Positions 24,497-32,394 of a DNA stretch of 64,000 nt are shown here, one piece after another. The stretch is taken from NCBI GenBank assembly GCA_965223095.1, contig OZ244979.1, positions 2,480,001 through 2,544,000 of the forward strand, written 5' to 3'. This DNA comes from J054 sp965223095. Lineage in GTDB: Bacteria; Pseudomonadota; Gammaproteobacteria; Steroidobacterales; GCA-2729495. The notes below the pieces were generated by a model. The model made no database searches, was not told where the DNA came from, and saw nothing but the letters and a program-made list of their open reading frames with translations. Position numbers and translations under genes: made by a program. The first letter of the stretch is position 1; every line of letters begins with the position of its first letter.

Positions 24497-27400
24497 GCTT
24501 TGTTTCTAAGGCGTCGATCAGTGACTACGCTGAGTTGCACTGCATTAGTAACTTCACCTTTCTACGGGGAGCTTCTCATCCTGAGGAACTTGTGCAGCGG
24601 GCAGCAGAGCTTGGCTATCGGGCCCTTGCCATCACTGACGAATGCTCAGTGGCCGGTGTTGTGCGCGCGTATGTGGCAGCGCGTGAATTGGATCTGAAGC
24701 TCATTATTGGTAGCGAGTTCTGTTTGCATGACGGCTTACGGCTTGTGTTGTTGGTACAGAATCAGCGTGCTTATGCTCAGCTGTGCCGCTTGATTACTCG
24801 GGGACGGCGGGCCGCGGCGAAAGGTCAGTACCGCCTACATAGACAAGATTTAGAACGCGGCTTGGCGGATTGTTTGGCGCTGTGGTTGCCCTCCGATTGC
24901 CCTACCGAAAATGATGCGCGCTGGTTTGCTCGATATTTTCCTGGACGTGCCTGGGTAGTGGTTGAGTTGTTGGCCAGCGGCCAGGATGCCGCACGCCTAG
25001 CCCAGTTAAAAGCCTTGAGCTGTTATATAGGTTTACCCTGCGTTGCCGCGGGTGATGTGCATATGCACTGCTCCGGTAGACGGGCTTTGCAAGATACCTT
25101 AACTGCCATCCGCATAGGCCGGCCCATTGATCAGGCCATTGATCATTTGTTTTCTAATGGGGAGCGGCATTTACGGGCTAAGGTGGCGCTTAAGACTGTT
25201 TATCCCTCGTCTCTACTACATGAGAGTGTGGCCATCGCCGCGCGTTGCGATTTTTCTTTGGATGAATTGCGTTATGAGTACCCGGATGAACTGGTGCCTG
25301 TGGGTATTAGCCCGAGTGAATATTTACGCGAGCTAGTGCAAGTAGGTATTGTCCAACGTTGGCCCGAGGGTGCATCAACATCCGTGCTTGATCTTATTGA
25401 GCATGAGTTGGCCTTAATCGCCGAGCTTGCTTACGAAGCCTACTTCCTCACTGTTTATGACGTCGTTCGGTTTGCACGCTCGCGCGGCATTCTTTGTCAG
25501 GGGCGGGGTTCGGCGGCAAATTCTGTAGTTTGTTATTGCTTGGGCATCACTGAAGTGGGTCCTGAGCGAATGTCCATGTTGATGGAGCGCTTCATTTCCA
25601 AAGAGCGCGACGAACCGCCCGATATCGACGTGGATTTTGAGCATGAGCGGCGGGAAGAGGTAATTCAATATCTCTACGAAAAGTATGGCCGTGACCGGGC
25701 GGCAATGACTGCCACGGTGATTAGCTATTGTCCGCGCAGTGCGATTCGCGATGTGGGCAAAGCCTTAGGCATGGCAGTGCGCCAGGTAGATCGCATGGCG
25801 CGTGCCATGCAGTGGTGGGATGGTAATCAATTACAAGCCGAACGGATCATAGAGGCTGGGCTAGATCCTAAGAGCCCGGTGGTTAACCGTCTCCTGGTAT
25901 TAGTGGCTGAACTGATCAGTTTTCCTCGTCATCTGTCTCAACATGTCGGCGGTTTGTTGATCTCCAAAGCTTCGCTGGCAGAGCTGGTGCCGGTGGAAAA
26001 TGCGGCCATGCCTGGGCGTACCGTGATTCAGTGGGATAAGAATGATCTCAATGCCTTAAAGCTACTCAAGATCGATGTACTGGCCTTGGGTATGTTAACG
26101 GCCATTCGCAAAAGCTTGGATTTAATTAAAAGTTTTTATGGCCGGCAGCTTCGTATCCAAGATATTCCTGCCGAAGACCCGCGCGTCTATGACATGATCT
26201 GTCGCGCCGACACTATTGGCGTGTTCCAGATCGAGTCCCGGGCGCAGATGGCCATGCTGCCCCGATTAAAACCCCGCTGCTTTTACGATTTAGTCATCGA
26301 AGTAGCCATTGTCCGGCCTGGACCAATACAAGGTGAGATGGTGCATCCTTACTTGCGCCGTCGCAATGCTGAGGAGCCCATTAGTTATCCCAGTGAAGAA
26401 GTGCGCTCTGTACTTTCACGAACCTTGGGCGTGCCTATTTTTCAAGAGCAGGTTATGCAGCTGGCCATTGTTGCCGCGGGCTTCACACCGGGCGAAGCTG
26501 ACAGCCTGCGTCAGGCCATGGCCGCCTGGCATCGCCGGGGCAGTCTCGGGCCTTTTCAGGAGCGATTGATTACCGGCATGCGCAATCGCGGTTATCGCGA
26601 GGAATTTGCGCAGCAAATCTATCAACAGATTTGTGGTTTTGGTGAGTATGGTTTTCCGGAATCCCATTCAGCCAGTTTCGCTTTGCTGGCGTATATATCG
26701 GCCTGGCTGAAGTGCTATGAACCCGCGGTTTTTACTTGCGCCCTGCTAAATAGCCAACCCATGGGGTTTTATGGCTCATCACAGTTATTGCAATGTGTTC
26801 GTCGCCATGGGGTGGAGGTACGCCCGGTGGATGTTCGCTATAGCGATTGGGATTGTGGTCTTGAGCGCGATGCCCAGGGTCAAGCGGTTTTACGCTTGGG
26901 TCTGCGTATGGTTAAAGGTTTGTCGATTAAGGGAGCGCAGAGCTTGCTTGCTCAGCGTGGTACGGCACCTTTATTAAGCGTGGAAGATCTTGCTGTTAAG
27001 GCCAAGCTGAATCGTGGTGATCTTAGCGCATTGGCCGCGGCAGATGCCTTGCGAGGAATTAGCGGCAACCGCCATCAGGCACACTGGCAAGTAGCCGGCG
27101 TGGAAGCTTCTTTGCCTCTACTAGACCCCGTTTCTTCAAGCTCATCGGGCACTTTGCCTTTGCTTGCCAGGCCACAGCAGGGCGAAGAGATTGTTGCCGA
27201 TTACAACAGCATGGGTCATAGCTTGCGTCAGCATCCCTTGGCTTTATTGCGTAAACAATTGCACGCCCAACGTCTACTCAGCGCGGCGGAGGTTCAAGCA
27301 GCGCCGGCTGATAGTTTGATCTATGCCGCCGGCCTAGTGGTTACCCGGCAGCGGCCCGCCAGTGCGGCAGGCGTGATATTTCTAACCCTAGAGGATGAAA

Positions 27401-27594
27401 CAGGTTATTTAAATCTAGTGGTCTGGGAGCGCGTTGCAAAACGTTATCGCCCCATCTTACTGGGTGCTGCTTTGATGGCTGTGTGGGGGCGTATCCAGCG
27501 AGAGTCTGACGTTTTGCATGTGGTCGCTCAGCGGCTTGAGGACCATAGCCCTTTGCTAGGGGGATTACGAACGCGTAGTCGAAATTTTCATTGA
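24493..27594 (+). CDS. dnaE2: Error-prone DNA polymerase DnaE2 (ImuC)
   Basis: C-family polymerase that performs SOS mutagenic synthesis with ImuA/ImuB. 1033 residues from GTG 24493, which overlaps the imuB TGA. Order: N-terminal PHP domain (YAELHCISNFTFLRGASHPE), palm with GRGSAANSVVCYCLGIT and PDIDVDFEHERR (catalytic Asp pair) plus KIDVLALGML, fingers and C-terminal OB-fold. The 3' end matters: the last 501 bp recur as a detached copy at 31416-31916, and an accessory island starts directly after the stop. Confidence 0.95.
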   Translation: MSFVSKASISDYAELHCISNFTFLRGASHPEELVQRAAELGYRALAITDECSVAGVVRAYVAARELDLKLIIGSEFCLHDGLRLVLLVQNQRAYAQLCRLITRGRRAAAKGQYRLHRQDLERGLADCLALWLPSDCPTENDARWFARYFPGRAWVVVELLASGQDAARLAQLKALSCYIGLPCVAAGDVHMHCSGRRALQDTLTAIRIGRPIDQAIDHLFSNGERHLRAKVALKTVYPSSLLHESVAIAARCDFSLDELRYEYPDELVPVGISPSEYLRELVQVGIVQRWPEGASTSVLDLIEHELALIAELAYEAYFLTVYDVVRFARSRGILCQGRGSAANSVVCYCLGITEVGPERMSMLMERFISKERDEPPDIDVDFEHERREEVIQYLYEKYGRDRAAMTATVISYCPRSAIRDVGKALGMAVRQVDRMARAMQWWDGNQLQAERIIEAGLDPKSPVVNRLLVLVAELISFPRHLSQHVGGLLISKASLAELVPVENAAMPGRTVIQWDKNDLNALKLLKIDVLALGMLTAIRKSLDLIKSFYGRQLRIQDIPAEDPRVYDMICRADTIGVFQIESRAQMAMLPRLKPRCFYDLVIEVAIVRPGPIQGEMVHPYLRRRNAEEPISYPSEEVRSVLSRTLGVPIFQEQVMQLAIVAAGFTPGEADSLRQAMAAWHRRGSLGPFQERLITGMRNRGYREEFAQQIYQQICGFGEYGFPESHSASFALLAYISAWLKCYEPAVFTCALLNSQPMGFYGSSQLLQCVRRHGVEVRPVDVRYSDWDCGLERDAQGQAVLRLGLRMVKGLSIKGAQSLLAQRGTAPLLSVEDLAVKAKLNRGDLSALAAADALRGISGNRHQAHWQVAGVEASLPLLDPVSSSSSGTLPLLARPQQGEEIVADYNSMGHSLRQHPLALLRKQLHAQRLLSAAEVQAAPADSLIYAAGLVVTRQRPASAAGVIFLTLEDETGYLNLVVWERVAKRYRPILLGAALMAVWGRIQRESDVLHVVAQRLEDHSPLLGGLRTRSRNFH

Positions 27595-27682
27595 GCGGAA
27601 GCTCAGCCATTGGGCCAATCGATTTTTGCGCGGCAAAGAGAGTGCTGCAAACACTCGCGTCTTAATTGTCGCGACCGAATAA

Positions 27683-27920
27683 TTAATGGCCATGGCAGGC
27701 TCCACCGCATCCGCCGCTACTAGCGTTTATATACACGATGAAGTCGCCTTGTATCGACGCGCCAAAAGCATCGGTCGCAGTAATTACAATATTGAAAGGA
27801 GAGTTAAAAACATCTGCGCTGGTTATGCCGCCTGTTACTTGGCCGGTCGTACTAATACTTAATAGAGGCGGCAGTCCCGTTGCAGAGAACGTCAGTGGGT
27901 CTCCATCGGCAGAGATTGTG
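27683..27920 (-). pseudogene. C-terminal fragment of an Ig-like (He_PIG/cadherin-like) repeat protein
   Basis: About 75 residues of a putative Ig-type domain remain: GTISADGDPLTFSATGLPPL, followed by a TTGQVTGGITSADV strand pattern and ITATDAFGASIQGDF, then a Cys/Gly/His-rich end GGCGGACHGH and a stop. This is the pattern of extracellular repeat domains in large surface proteins. Upstream (higher coordinates) the frame runs into antisense of an IS91-type transposase tail, so the rest of the gene is lost. The junction lies near 27920. Confidence 0.6.
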
Positions 27921-27949
27921 CCCAGAACACGCGCCGCCGCTGCCACTGA

Positions 27950-28190
27950 ACCTGGCGAGGTATCGGTCAGCGACCGGCAACGGGCGATGTCATGGGCACA
28001 ACGCCTCAAGCGGGTGTTCGCGATTGATATCGAGACCTGCCGGCAGTGCGGTGGGCGCTTGCGCGTCATCGCCAGCATCGAGCAACCCGCGATCATCGAG
28101 CGGATTCTAGACCATCTCGGCCATACGCAGGAACCCATCGATCCGGCGCACCCGAGCCGAGCGCCGCCACAGGGTGATCGCTTAGTCTGA
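27950..28190 (+). pseudogene. C-terminal remnant of an IS91-family (Y2) transposase
   Basis: The end of an IS91/ISCR-type transposase is recognisable by MSWAQRLKRVFAIDIETC, then CRQCGGRLRVIASIEQPAII and ERILDHLGH, and a basic Pro-rich tail. The N-terminal catalytic part with the HUH and Tyr motifs is missing, because the sequence upstream belongs to an Ig-like gene on the other strand. In this family the transposase 3' side is the origin end, so this is compatible with a one-ended transposition scar, though the left boundary is uncertain. Confidence 0.72.
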
Positions 28191-28488
28191 CCGCTGCGTC
28201 TTGTTCATCACCACCCGGGCCACCGTGCAGGGACGGGCGGTTTTTGGCTTGTGCCGTGATGCGCCGACATTTCCAGGTGAAAGGGGAAGATTCACACACC
28301 TGAACGACGAGGGGTCGGACCGGCGCCGCCGGATGGCTGCCTCGACCTGCCCTCAGCAGACCGGTTTCAGCTCGCAGCGACGGTCACGCTCCTGACATAA
28401 TGGCCCCTTATACGCACTATCCGCGCTGGGATTGGTCTGAGTACTCAGATCCACGTGCGTAAGACGATTGAGGTCATCGTAGCTTGAT
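28191..28488. other. Non-coding tail of the IS91-like remnant / island spacer
   Basis: About 300 bp with no supported gene. The first two thirds are GC-rich and fit the non-coding origin side of an IS91-type element. The text becomes less GC-rich after about 28400, near CTCCTGACATAATGGC, which may be the element boundary. No inverted repeats are expected in this family. Confidence 0.35.
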
Positions 28489-28746
28489 GTGGGTGGCGTT
28501 ATCTTGGATGTCCCGATAGTTTATCGTGGCATGTACGCCGCCGACATTGAAGGCGACGGCGAATTTGTTATTTTCGAGCTGTTGGACTCATCGCAGCCGG
28601 AGGTCGGCGATGTCGTCGAACATGCGGATTTTTGGTCGATGGGCGGCGAGACATTCAAAAATGTTACCCAGGGGTGCCGCATCGACGTATTCGTCCAGAG
28701 CGTCTGCGGAGCCAATCTGGTCCGGGAGCACTGTTTTCTGGCCTGA
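28489..28746 (+). CDS. Small hypothetical protein, acidic
   Basis: 85-residue protein from GTG 28489, not recognised. Composition looks like a real protein: acidic, mixed beta pattern (YRGMYAADIEGDGEFVIFEL) and then GDVVEHADFWSMGGETFKNV, with two Cys near the end. Without a signal peptide it would be cytoplasmic. It lies 55 bp upstream of the exported transglutaminase-like gene on the same strand and may belong to that operon. The GTG start has no clear ribosome-binding site. Function unknown. Confidence 0.5.
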   Translation: MGGVILDVPIVYRGMYAADIEGDGEFVIFELLDSSQPEVGDVVEHADFWSMGGETFKNVTQGCRIDVFVQSVCGANLVREHCFLA

Positions 28747-28801
28747 TTGGCCTTCCGCCGCATATTTAAGAGCTGCCAAAATCGCTGTTTCTCGGCTACT
28801 A

Positions 28802-29821
28802 TTGGCCGATAGGGGAGGCAGTTCAATCAAAACAACAATTTCCACGATTGCCGTTTTTCTGATGCTTTTCGCGCAGGCTGTCGCGGCGGCCGACGAGTAT
28901 ACGTCCGTTACGACAATACGTGCCGTATTAGGGCAACCCGAGAGCGGTATTGACCTGGCTCGCGCGAAACTGACGTTCGATAAGCTTGTTGATCCCAGCA
29001 TAGATATAGAAGTGTCATTGGCCGAAGTAGACGACATGGCCGCGACAGTTCGTCGAATGGCCGGTCCTGATGCCACCGATATTCAGCTTGTCGAAACCCT
29101 GAAAACTTACGTTTACGAAGCCGGTGAGTGGAACAACAACCGCGCCTATCAGTACGACTTCGACGATCCGCTGGGCACGAAACTCAGCAATAAACTGCTA
29201 CCCAATTACATGGCGTCCGGCAAAGGCAACTGCATTACCATGCCGTTCCTGTTTATTGTCTTGGCTGACCGGCTTGGCCTCGCTGCAACGGCCTCAACGG
29301 CACCGTTGCATGTCTTCGTGAAATTTTCCGATAGCGACACGGGCCAGACATTTAATCTTGAAACGACCAGTGGCGCCAACCCGACCCGCGACGAGTGGTA
29401 CAGACAAAAGATGCCGATGACCGACCAGGCCATCGCCAATCGCGTTTACTTGGCAACCCTGACCCGAAAAGAAACCGTTGCCGTGATGGCAGACGTCGTC
29501 ACAGAGCATCTGATCGAACAAGGTCGATATCGGGAGGCGATCTCGGTCTCAGACGTTATCTTGGAGCACTATCCGACCCATGTGTACGCGATCCTGAAAA
29601 AGGGGAGCGCGTCGTACAAGCTTCTGAGGGCCAACTATATGCAGAAGTATCCGAACCCGAACCAAATTCCACCGGCCGAGCGGCCGTTTTTCGAGTATCT
29701 CTCGGCCACGAATATGCAAGCTTTCGCGAAAGCTGAGGCTTTGGGTTGGCGTGAGCCGGGAAGAGAGTATGATGAGGACTATCTGCGGCGCGTCAACCAG
29801 GCGGCCGGTCAGGCGCAATAG
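28802..29821 (+). CDS. Exported transglutaminase-like protein with TPR-like C-terminus
   Basis: Predicted periplasmic protein of the SirB1/transglutaminase-core type. A signal peptide (TTISTIAVFLMLFAQAVAAA) precedes a helical region, then a papain-like core with Cys in GKGNCITMPFLF and His in APLHVFVKF, and an acidic partner in FNLETTSG. The C-terminus has a TPR-like helical pair (HLIEQGRYREAISVSDVILE). No ATG precedes the signal peptide in this frame. TTG 28802 is the best candidate and gives 339 residues; the strong AGGGGAGG motif lies downstream of it, eight bases before an ATC codon. The RHS-type gene follows after 13 bp. Confidence 0.62.
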   Translation: MADRGGSSIKTTISTIAVFLMLFAQAVAAADEYTSVTTIRAVLGQPESGIDLARAKLTFDKLVDPSIDIEVSLAEVDDMAATVRRMAGPDATDIQLVETLKTYVYEAGEWNNNRAYQYDFDDPLGTKLSNKLLPNYMASGKGNCITMPFLFIVLADRLGLAATASTAPLHVFVKFSDSDTGQTFNLETTSGANPTRDEWYRQKMPMTDQAIANRVYLATLTRKETVAVMADVVTEHLIEQGRYREAISVSDVILEHYPTHVYAILKKGSASYKLLRANYMQKYPNPNQIPPAERPFFEYLSATNMQAFAKAEALGWREPGREYDEDYLRRVNQAAGQAQ

Positions 29822-29834
29822 AAGGGGAACAAAA

Positions 29835-30482
29835 ATGAAAGCCAGAAGTTCAGCTTTGCTGTTAGTCGCATTGGGATTGATTTCTAACGCCGCAACTGCT
29901 CGGTATTTGGAGTCCGACCCAATCGGATTAGCGGGAGGTTGGAATACATATGCGTACGTAGCCAATAATCCTCTGCGCTATATCGATCCTACTGGTCTGG
30001 ATATTGCAGTTATCGAAAACGGCCCGACAGCCGGTAACCCGATAGGACATACCGGTTATGCGGTAACCGGTGCCGGTGTATACAGCTATGGCAACAATAC
30101 ACCTTTGGGTTCCAGCTTGGCAGATTACTTACGTCGAGAGTCCCCTCGCAGAAACACGACTATAACGATTATTCCTACCACTCCTGCTCAGGATGCAGCG
30201 GCTATTGCTTACGCACTCAGCTACCCGAATAGCCAGTTACCTGCGGAATATATTGAGGATAACTGTTCGGTTAGGACCCATGAAGCTCTTTCCGCAGCGG
30301 ATATTCCATACCCTGGCATGAACCGACCGTACTACTCTCCGGTTCCGCCTCCATTGATTATCCCGAACATCCCTGGGTCAGCAGGTTTCCGATCAATATT
30401 TGTACCCGGAGCCACGCGTATATCTTTCCCGCAAGGGCAGCAACAAATACCGGCTTCGCTGAGACAGTTCGAACCCCGCTGA
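29835..30482 (+). CDS. Exported RHS-core-tip protein with candidate permuted NlpC/P60-type cysteine peptidase domain
   Basis: 215 residues in three parts. Residues 1-22 are a signal peptide ending in ATA. Residues 23-55 are the very end of an RHS core (RYLESDPIGLAGGWNTYAYV, then NNPLRYIDPTGLD), the segment that normally precedes a polymorphic toxin tip. Residues 56-215 are a domain with His72 in GHTGYAV and Cys144 in EDNCSVRTH, an H-then-C order like permuted papain-fold amidases (NlpC/P60 or YiiX type). The large RHS shell is absent, so this may be a tip cassette given its own export signal. ATG preceded by GAAGGGGA. It abuts the next gene with no spacer. Toxin role is inference. Confidence 0.7.
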   Translation: MKARSSALLLVALGLISNAATARYLESDPIGLAGGWNTYAYVANNPLRYIDPTGLDIAVIENGPTAGNPIGHTGYAVTGAGVYSYGNNTPLGSSLADYLRRESPRRNTTITIIPTTPAQDAAAIAYALSYPNSQLPAEYIEDNCSVRTHEALSAADIPYPGMNRPYYSPVPPPLIIPNIPGSAGFRSIFVPGATRISFPQGQQQIPASLRQFEPR

Positions 30483-30812
30483 ATGAAGGTGGCCTTCATT
30501 GTTGTTTTTGGGGTTATCGTACTTGTAGTCGGGTATGCTTTTTGGGCGAATTCGAAGGCTGATCAGTTAATTCGGCAATTCGAGCTGGTTAAGACTGGGC
30601 TAACAGAGAAAGAGGTTGTATCTCTTCTAGGAGAGCCCAGTGAAATTCGCGATGGTTGTCGTGATCAGCCCCTTGATTCCAACAATCAACCAATGACAAC
30701 TATATGCGCCAAGCAGTATCAATATGACTTGGCTTTGCAACCTGCATTTCTTACGGTTGCTTTTGATGAGAATGGTAGAGCGTTTTCGAAGTACCATTAC
30801 GTTTCACCCTGA
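30483..30812 (+). CDS. Membrane-anchored BamE/SmpA-like small protein, candidate immunity protein
   Basis: 109 residues. One N-terminal hydrophobic helix (about 3-23) without a lipobox should anchor it with the rest in the periplasm. The soluble part begins LVKTGLTEKEVVSLLGEPSE, the pattern of the BamE/SmpA/OmlA fold, followed by a Cys pair (GCRDQP and TICAKQ). Its ATG directly follows the TGA of the RHS-tip gene, so co-translation is very likely. An exported candidate toxin paired with a periplasm-facing small protein suggests immunity; an alternative is an ordinary lipoprotein-like chaperone. Confidence 0.62.
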   Translation: MKVAFIVVFGVIVLVVGYAFWANSKADQLIRQFELVKTGLTEKEVVSLLGEPSEIRDGCRDQPLDSNNQPMTTICAKQYQYDLALQPAFLTVAFDENGRAFSKYHYVSP

Positions 30813-30999
30813 CAACTATGCCGCTTGGGTTCTGGTTTTTGCATGTCTATTTGCAGTGGCGTGCGATAGCAGCATTGATTTAGATAGCGCCGATCACGAG
30901 CAAATCCGGGCCGAGGGCTTGGAACTGCTAACCCACTACAAAGAGCCAATTTTTGACGAAATCGGTAACCGCTCGATTAACGGCGCCCTTGCATTTTGA
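30766..30999 (+). pseudogene. Truncated lipoprotein gene cut by the IS66 remnant
   Basis: A frame starting inside the preceding gene encodes a basic/aromatic n-region, a hydrophobic stretch AAWVLVFACLFAVAC with a lipobox-like FAVAC, then acidic sequence (DSSIDLDSADHEQIRAEG and on). After about 66 codons it runs into the presumed IS66 end at 30965 and stops at 30999. It looks like the 5' end of a lipoprotein gene whose remainder was lost. The overlap of about 45 bp with the BamE-like gene suggests it was once the next gene of that operon. Confidence 0.45.
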
Positions 31000-31415
31000 C
31001 TAACGCAGAGCGTTAAGCGGCCGCTTGTTGTTCGCTGGATTCAGCGATCGGCAGCAACGCCTCGATGTCCTCAACGGTCACGGCACTCGGTAACTCTGTA
31101 AACACGGTTTTTAGATACGCATAGGGTTCGATGCCGTTAGCCTTTGCGGTTTCAATCAGACTGTACAGATTGGCGCTGGCGTTAGCACCGGCGACGCTGT
31201 CACAAAATAGGAAGTTCTTGCGACCAATGACAAACGGCCGGATAGCATTCTCCGTGAGATTGTTGTCGATGCGCAGCCGCCCGTCAGTTACATAGACATC
31301 CAGCTTGTCCCATTGCTTGTGCAGATAGCCCATCGCTTTGCCCAATGCGGATTGGCTGGGAACCCGGGGCAGGTTTTGCTCCAACCAGTCGTGCAAAGCA
31401 TTGAGCACCGGCAGC
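30965..31415 (-). mobile_element. IS66-family remnant (transposase 3' end and one IS end)
   Basis: One end remains. GTAACCGCTCGATTAACGGC at 30965 fits the GTAA-type terminus of IS66 elements and lies 48 bp beyond the transposase stop codon; I could not compare it with the other terminus because that is missing. The element is cut at about 31415, where dnaE2-like sequence begins on the other strand. tnpA and tnpB are absent. Confidence 0.6.
31013..31415 (-). pseudogene. TnpC (IS66 transposase) C-terminal fragment
   Basis: About 134 residues of the IS66 DDE transposase C-terminus: LHDWLEQNLPRVPSQSALGK, then KAMGYLHKQWDKLDVYV, the catalytic-region signature IDNNLTENAIRPFVIGRKNF (with the essential Glu in TEN), and GANASANLYSLIETAKANG followed by PYAYLKTVFTELP. 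The N-terminal three quarters are missing. Reading opposite to the island genes. Confidence 0.88.
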
Positions 31416-31916
31416 GCCGGTATAGAAGCACCTTTGCCTTTACTGAGTAACGGCTCTCTAGTGCCATCAACTGCTGTGCCCCTGCTTGCTAGGCCACAGG
31501 AAAGCGAAGACATTATCGCTGATTACAACAGCATGGGTTATAGCCTACGTCAGCATGCCTTAGGCCTATTGCGTAAACAATTGCATGCCCAACGTCTACT
31601 CAGCGCGGCGGAAGTTCAAGCAGCACCGGCTGATAGTCTGATCTATGCCGCCGGCCTAGTGGTTACCCGGCAGCGGCCGGCCAGCGCGGCAGGCGTGATA
31701 TTTCTAACCCTAGAGGATGAAACAGGTTATTTAAATCTAGTGGTCTGGGAGCGCGTTGCAAAACGTTATCGCCCCATCTTACTGGGCGCTGCTTTGATGG
31801 CCGTGTGGGGGCGTATTCAGCGAGAGTCGGATGTATTGCACGTGGTCGCTCGACGGCTTGAGGACCATAGTCCTTTGTTAGGAAATTTACGCACGTACAG
31901 TCGAGATTTTCATTGA
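31416..31916 (+). pseudogene. Detached 3' copy of dnaE2 (501 bp)
   Basis: Encodes the last 166 residues of DnaE2 in frame to a stop, without a start codon. It aligns base for base with 27094-27594 without any indel; I count about 70 differences (about 86% identity). A central 101-bp run is identical (31686-31786 against 27364-27464), while the first 80 bp differ at about 29 positions. Homology ends just after the stop codon. The IS66 remnant abuts its 5' end. Its downstream neighbours (PA3496-like gene, gsp genes) look like ordinary chromosome, so this copy may mark the original right side of the locus. Confidence 0.9.
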
Positions 31917-31940
31917 GCGGCAGCTAGCTAGGTCGGTAGA

Positions 31941-32225
31941 TTAGTCGATTTCGAAGTTCTCTAGTTCTTGCAACTCACGCTCAATACGGCGCTGTTCTAA
32001 CAGCTCATCAATTCGTTTGCGATTGCGGGCTTCCGTCAAATGTTCGGTTGGCACGCCCTCGGCTTCCATTTCAGCCATTAACTCATTGATGTCGATCTCT
32101 ACCGACGTTTCGCCGACATTATCCGTGGTGATGGTCGCTTCACCGTCTGGCTCAACATCTTCGTTGAGTTCATCATCGAAATCATCGTTTTGACTGTTTT
32201 CCGGCTTACCGTCTGGCTCACGCAT
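31941..32225 (-). CDS. PA3496-like conserved small acidic protein
   Basis: 94-residue acidic protein without a signal peptide. The first 60 residues are low-complexity Asp/Glu/Asn-rich; the C-terminal block RNRKRIDELLEQRRIERELQ is a charged helix resembling the small PA3496-type proteins described as putative envelope-integrity factors in Pseudomonas. Ribosome-binding site AAGGAGT lies seven bases upstream of the ATG. It is convergent to the dnaE2 remnant, 24 bp away. Family link is by pattern only. Confidence 0.6.
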   Translation of the reverse strand: MREPDGKPENSQNDDFDDELNEDVEPDGEATITTDNVGETSVEIDINELMAEMEAEGVPTEHLTEARNRKRIDELLEQRRIERELQELENFEID

Positions 32226-32394
32226 GGGATAACTCCTTCCGATTCCCGAACGCTTATGTGCAAAGCTTCGCTTTGTTTTTTCCTTATAAGGCGTCGTGAA
32301 AGGGGCTGCAAGAAGGACTTGCAGAAAGCGTGAACTAGGTCATTAAAAGGGCTGAAAAGCCTTGTTTTTAGGGCCGTATACGGGCGTTTAATGC

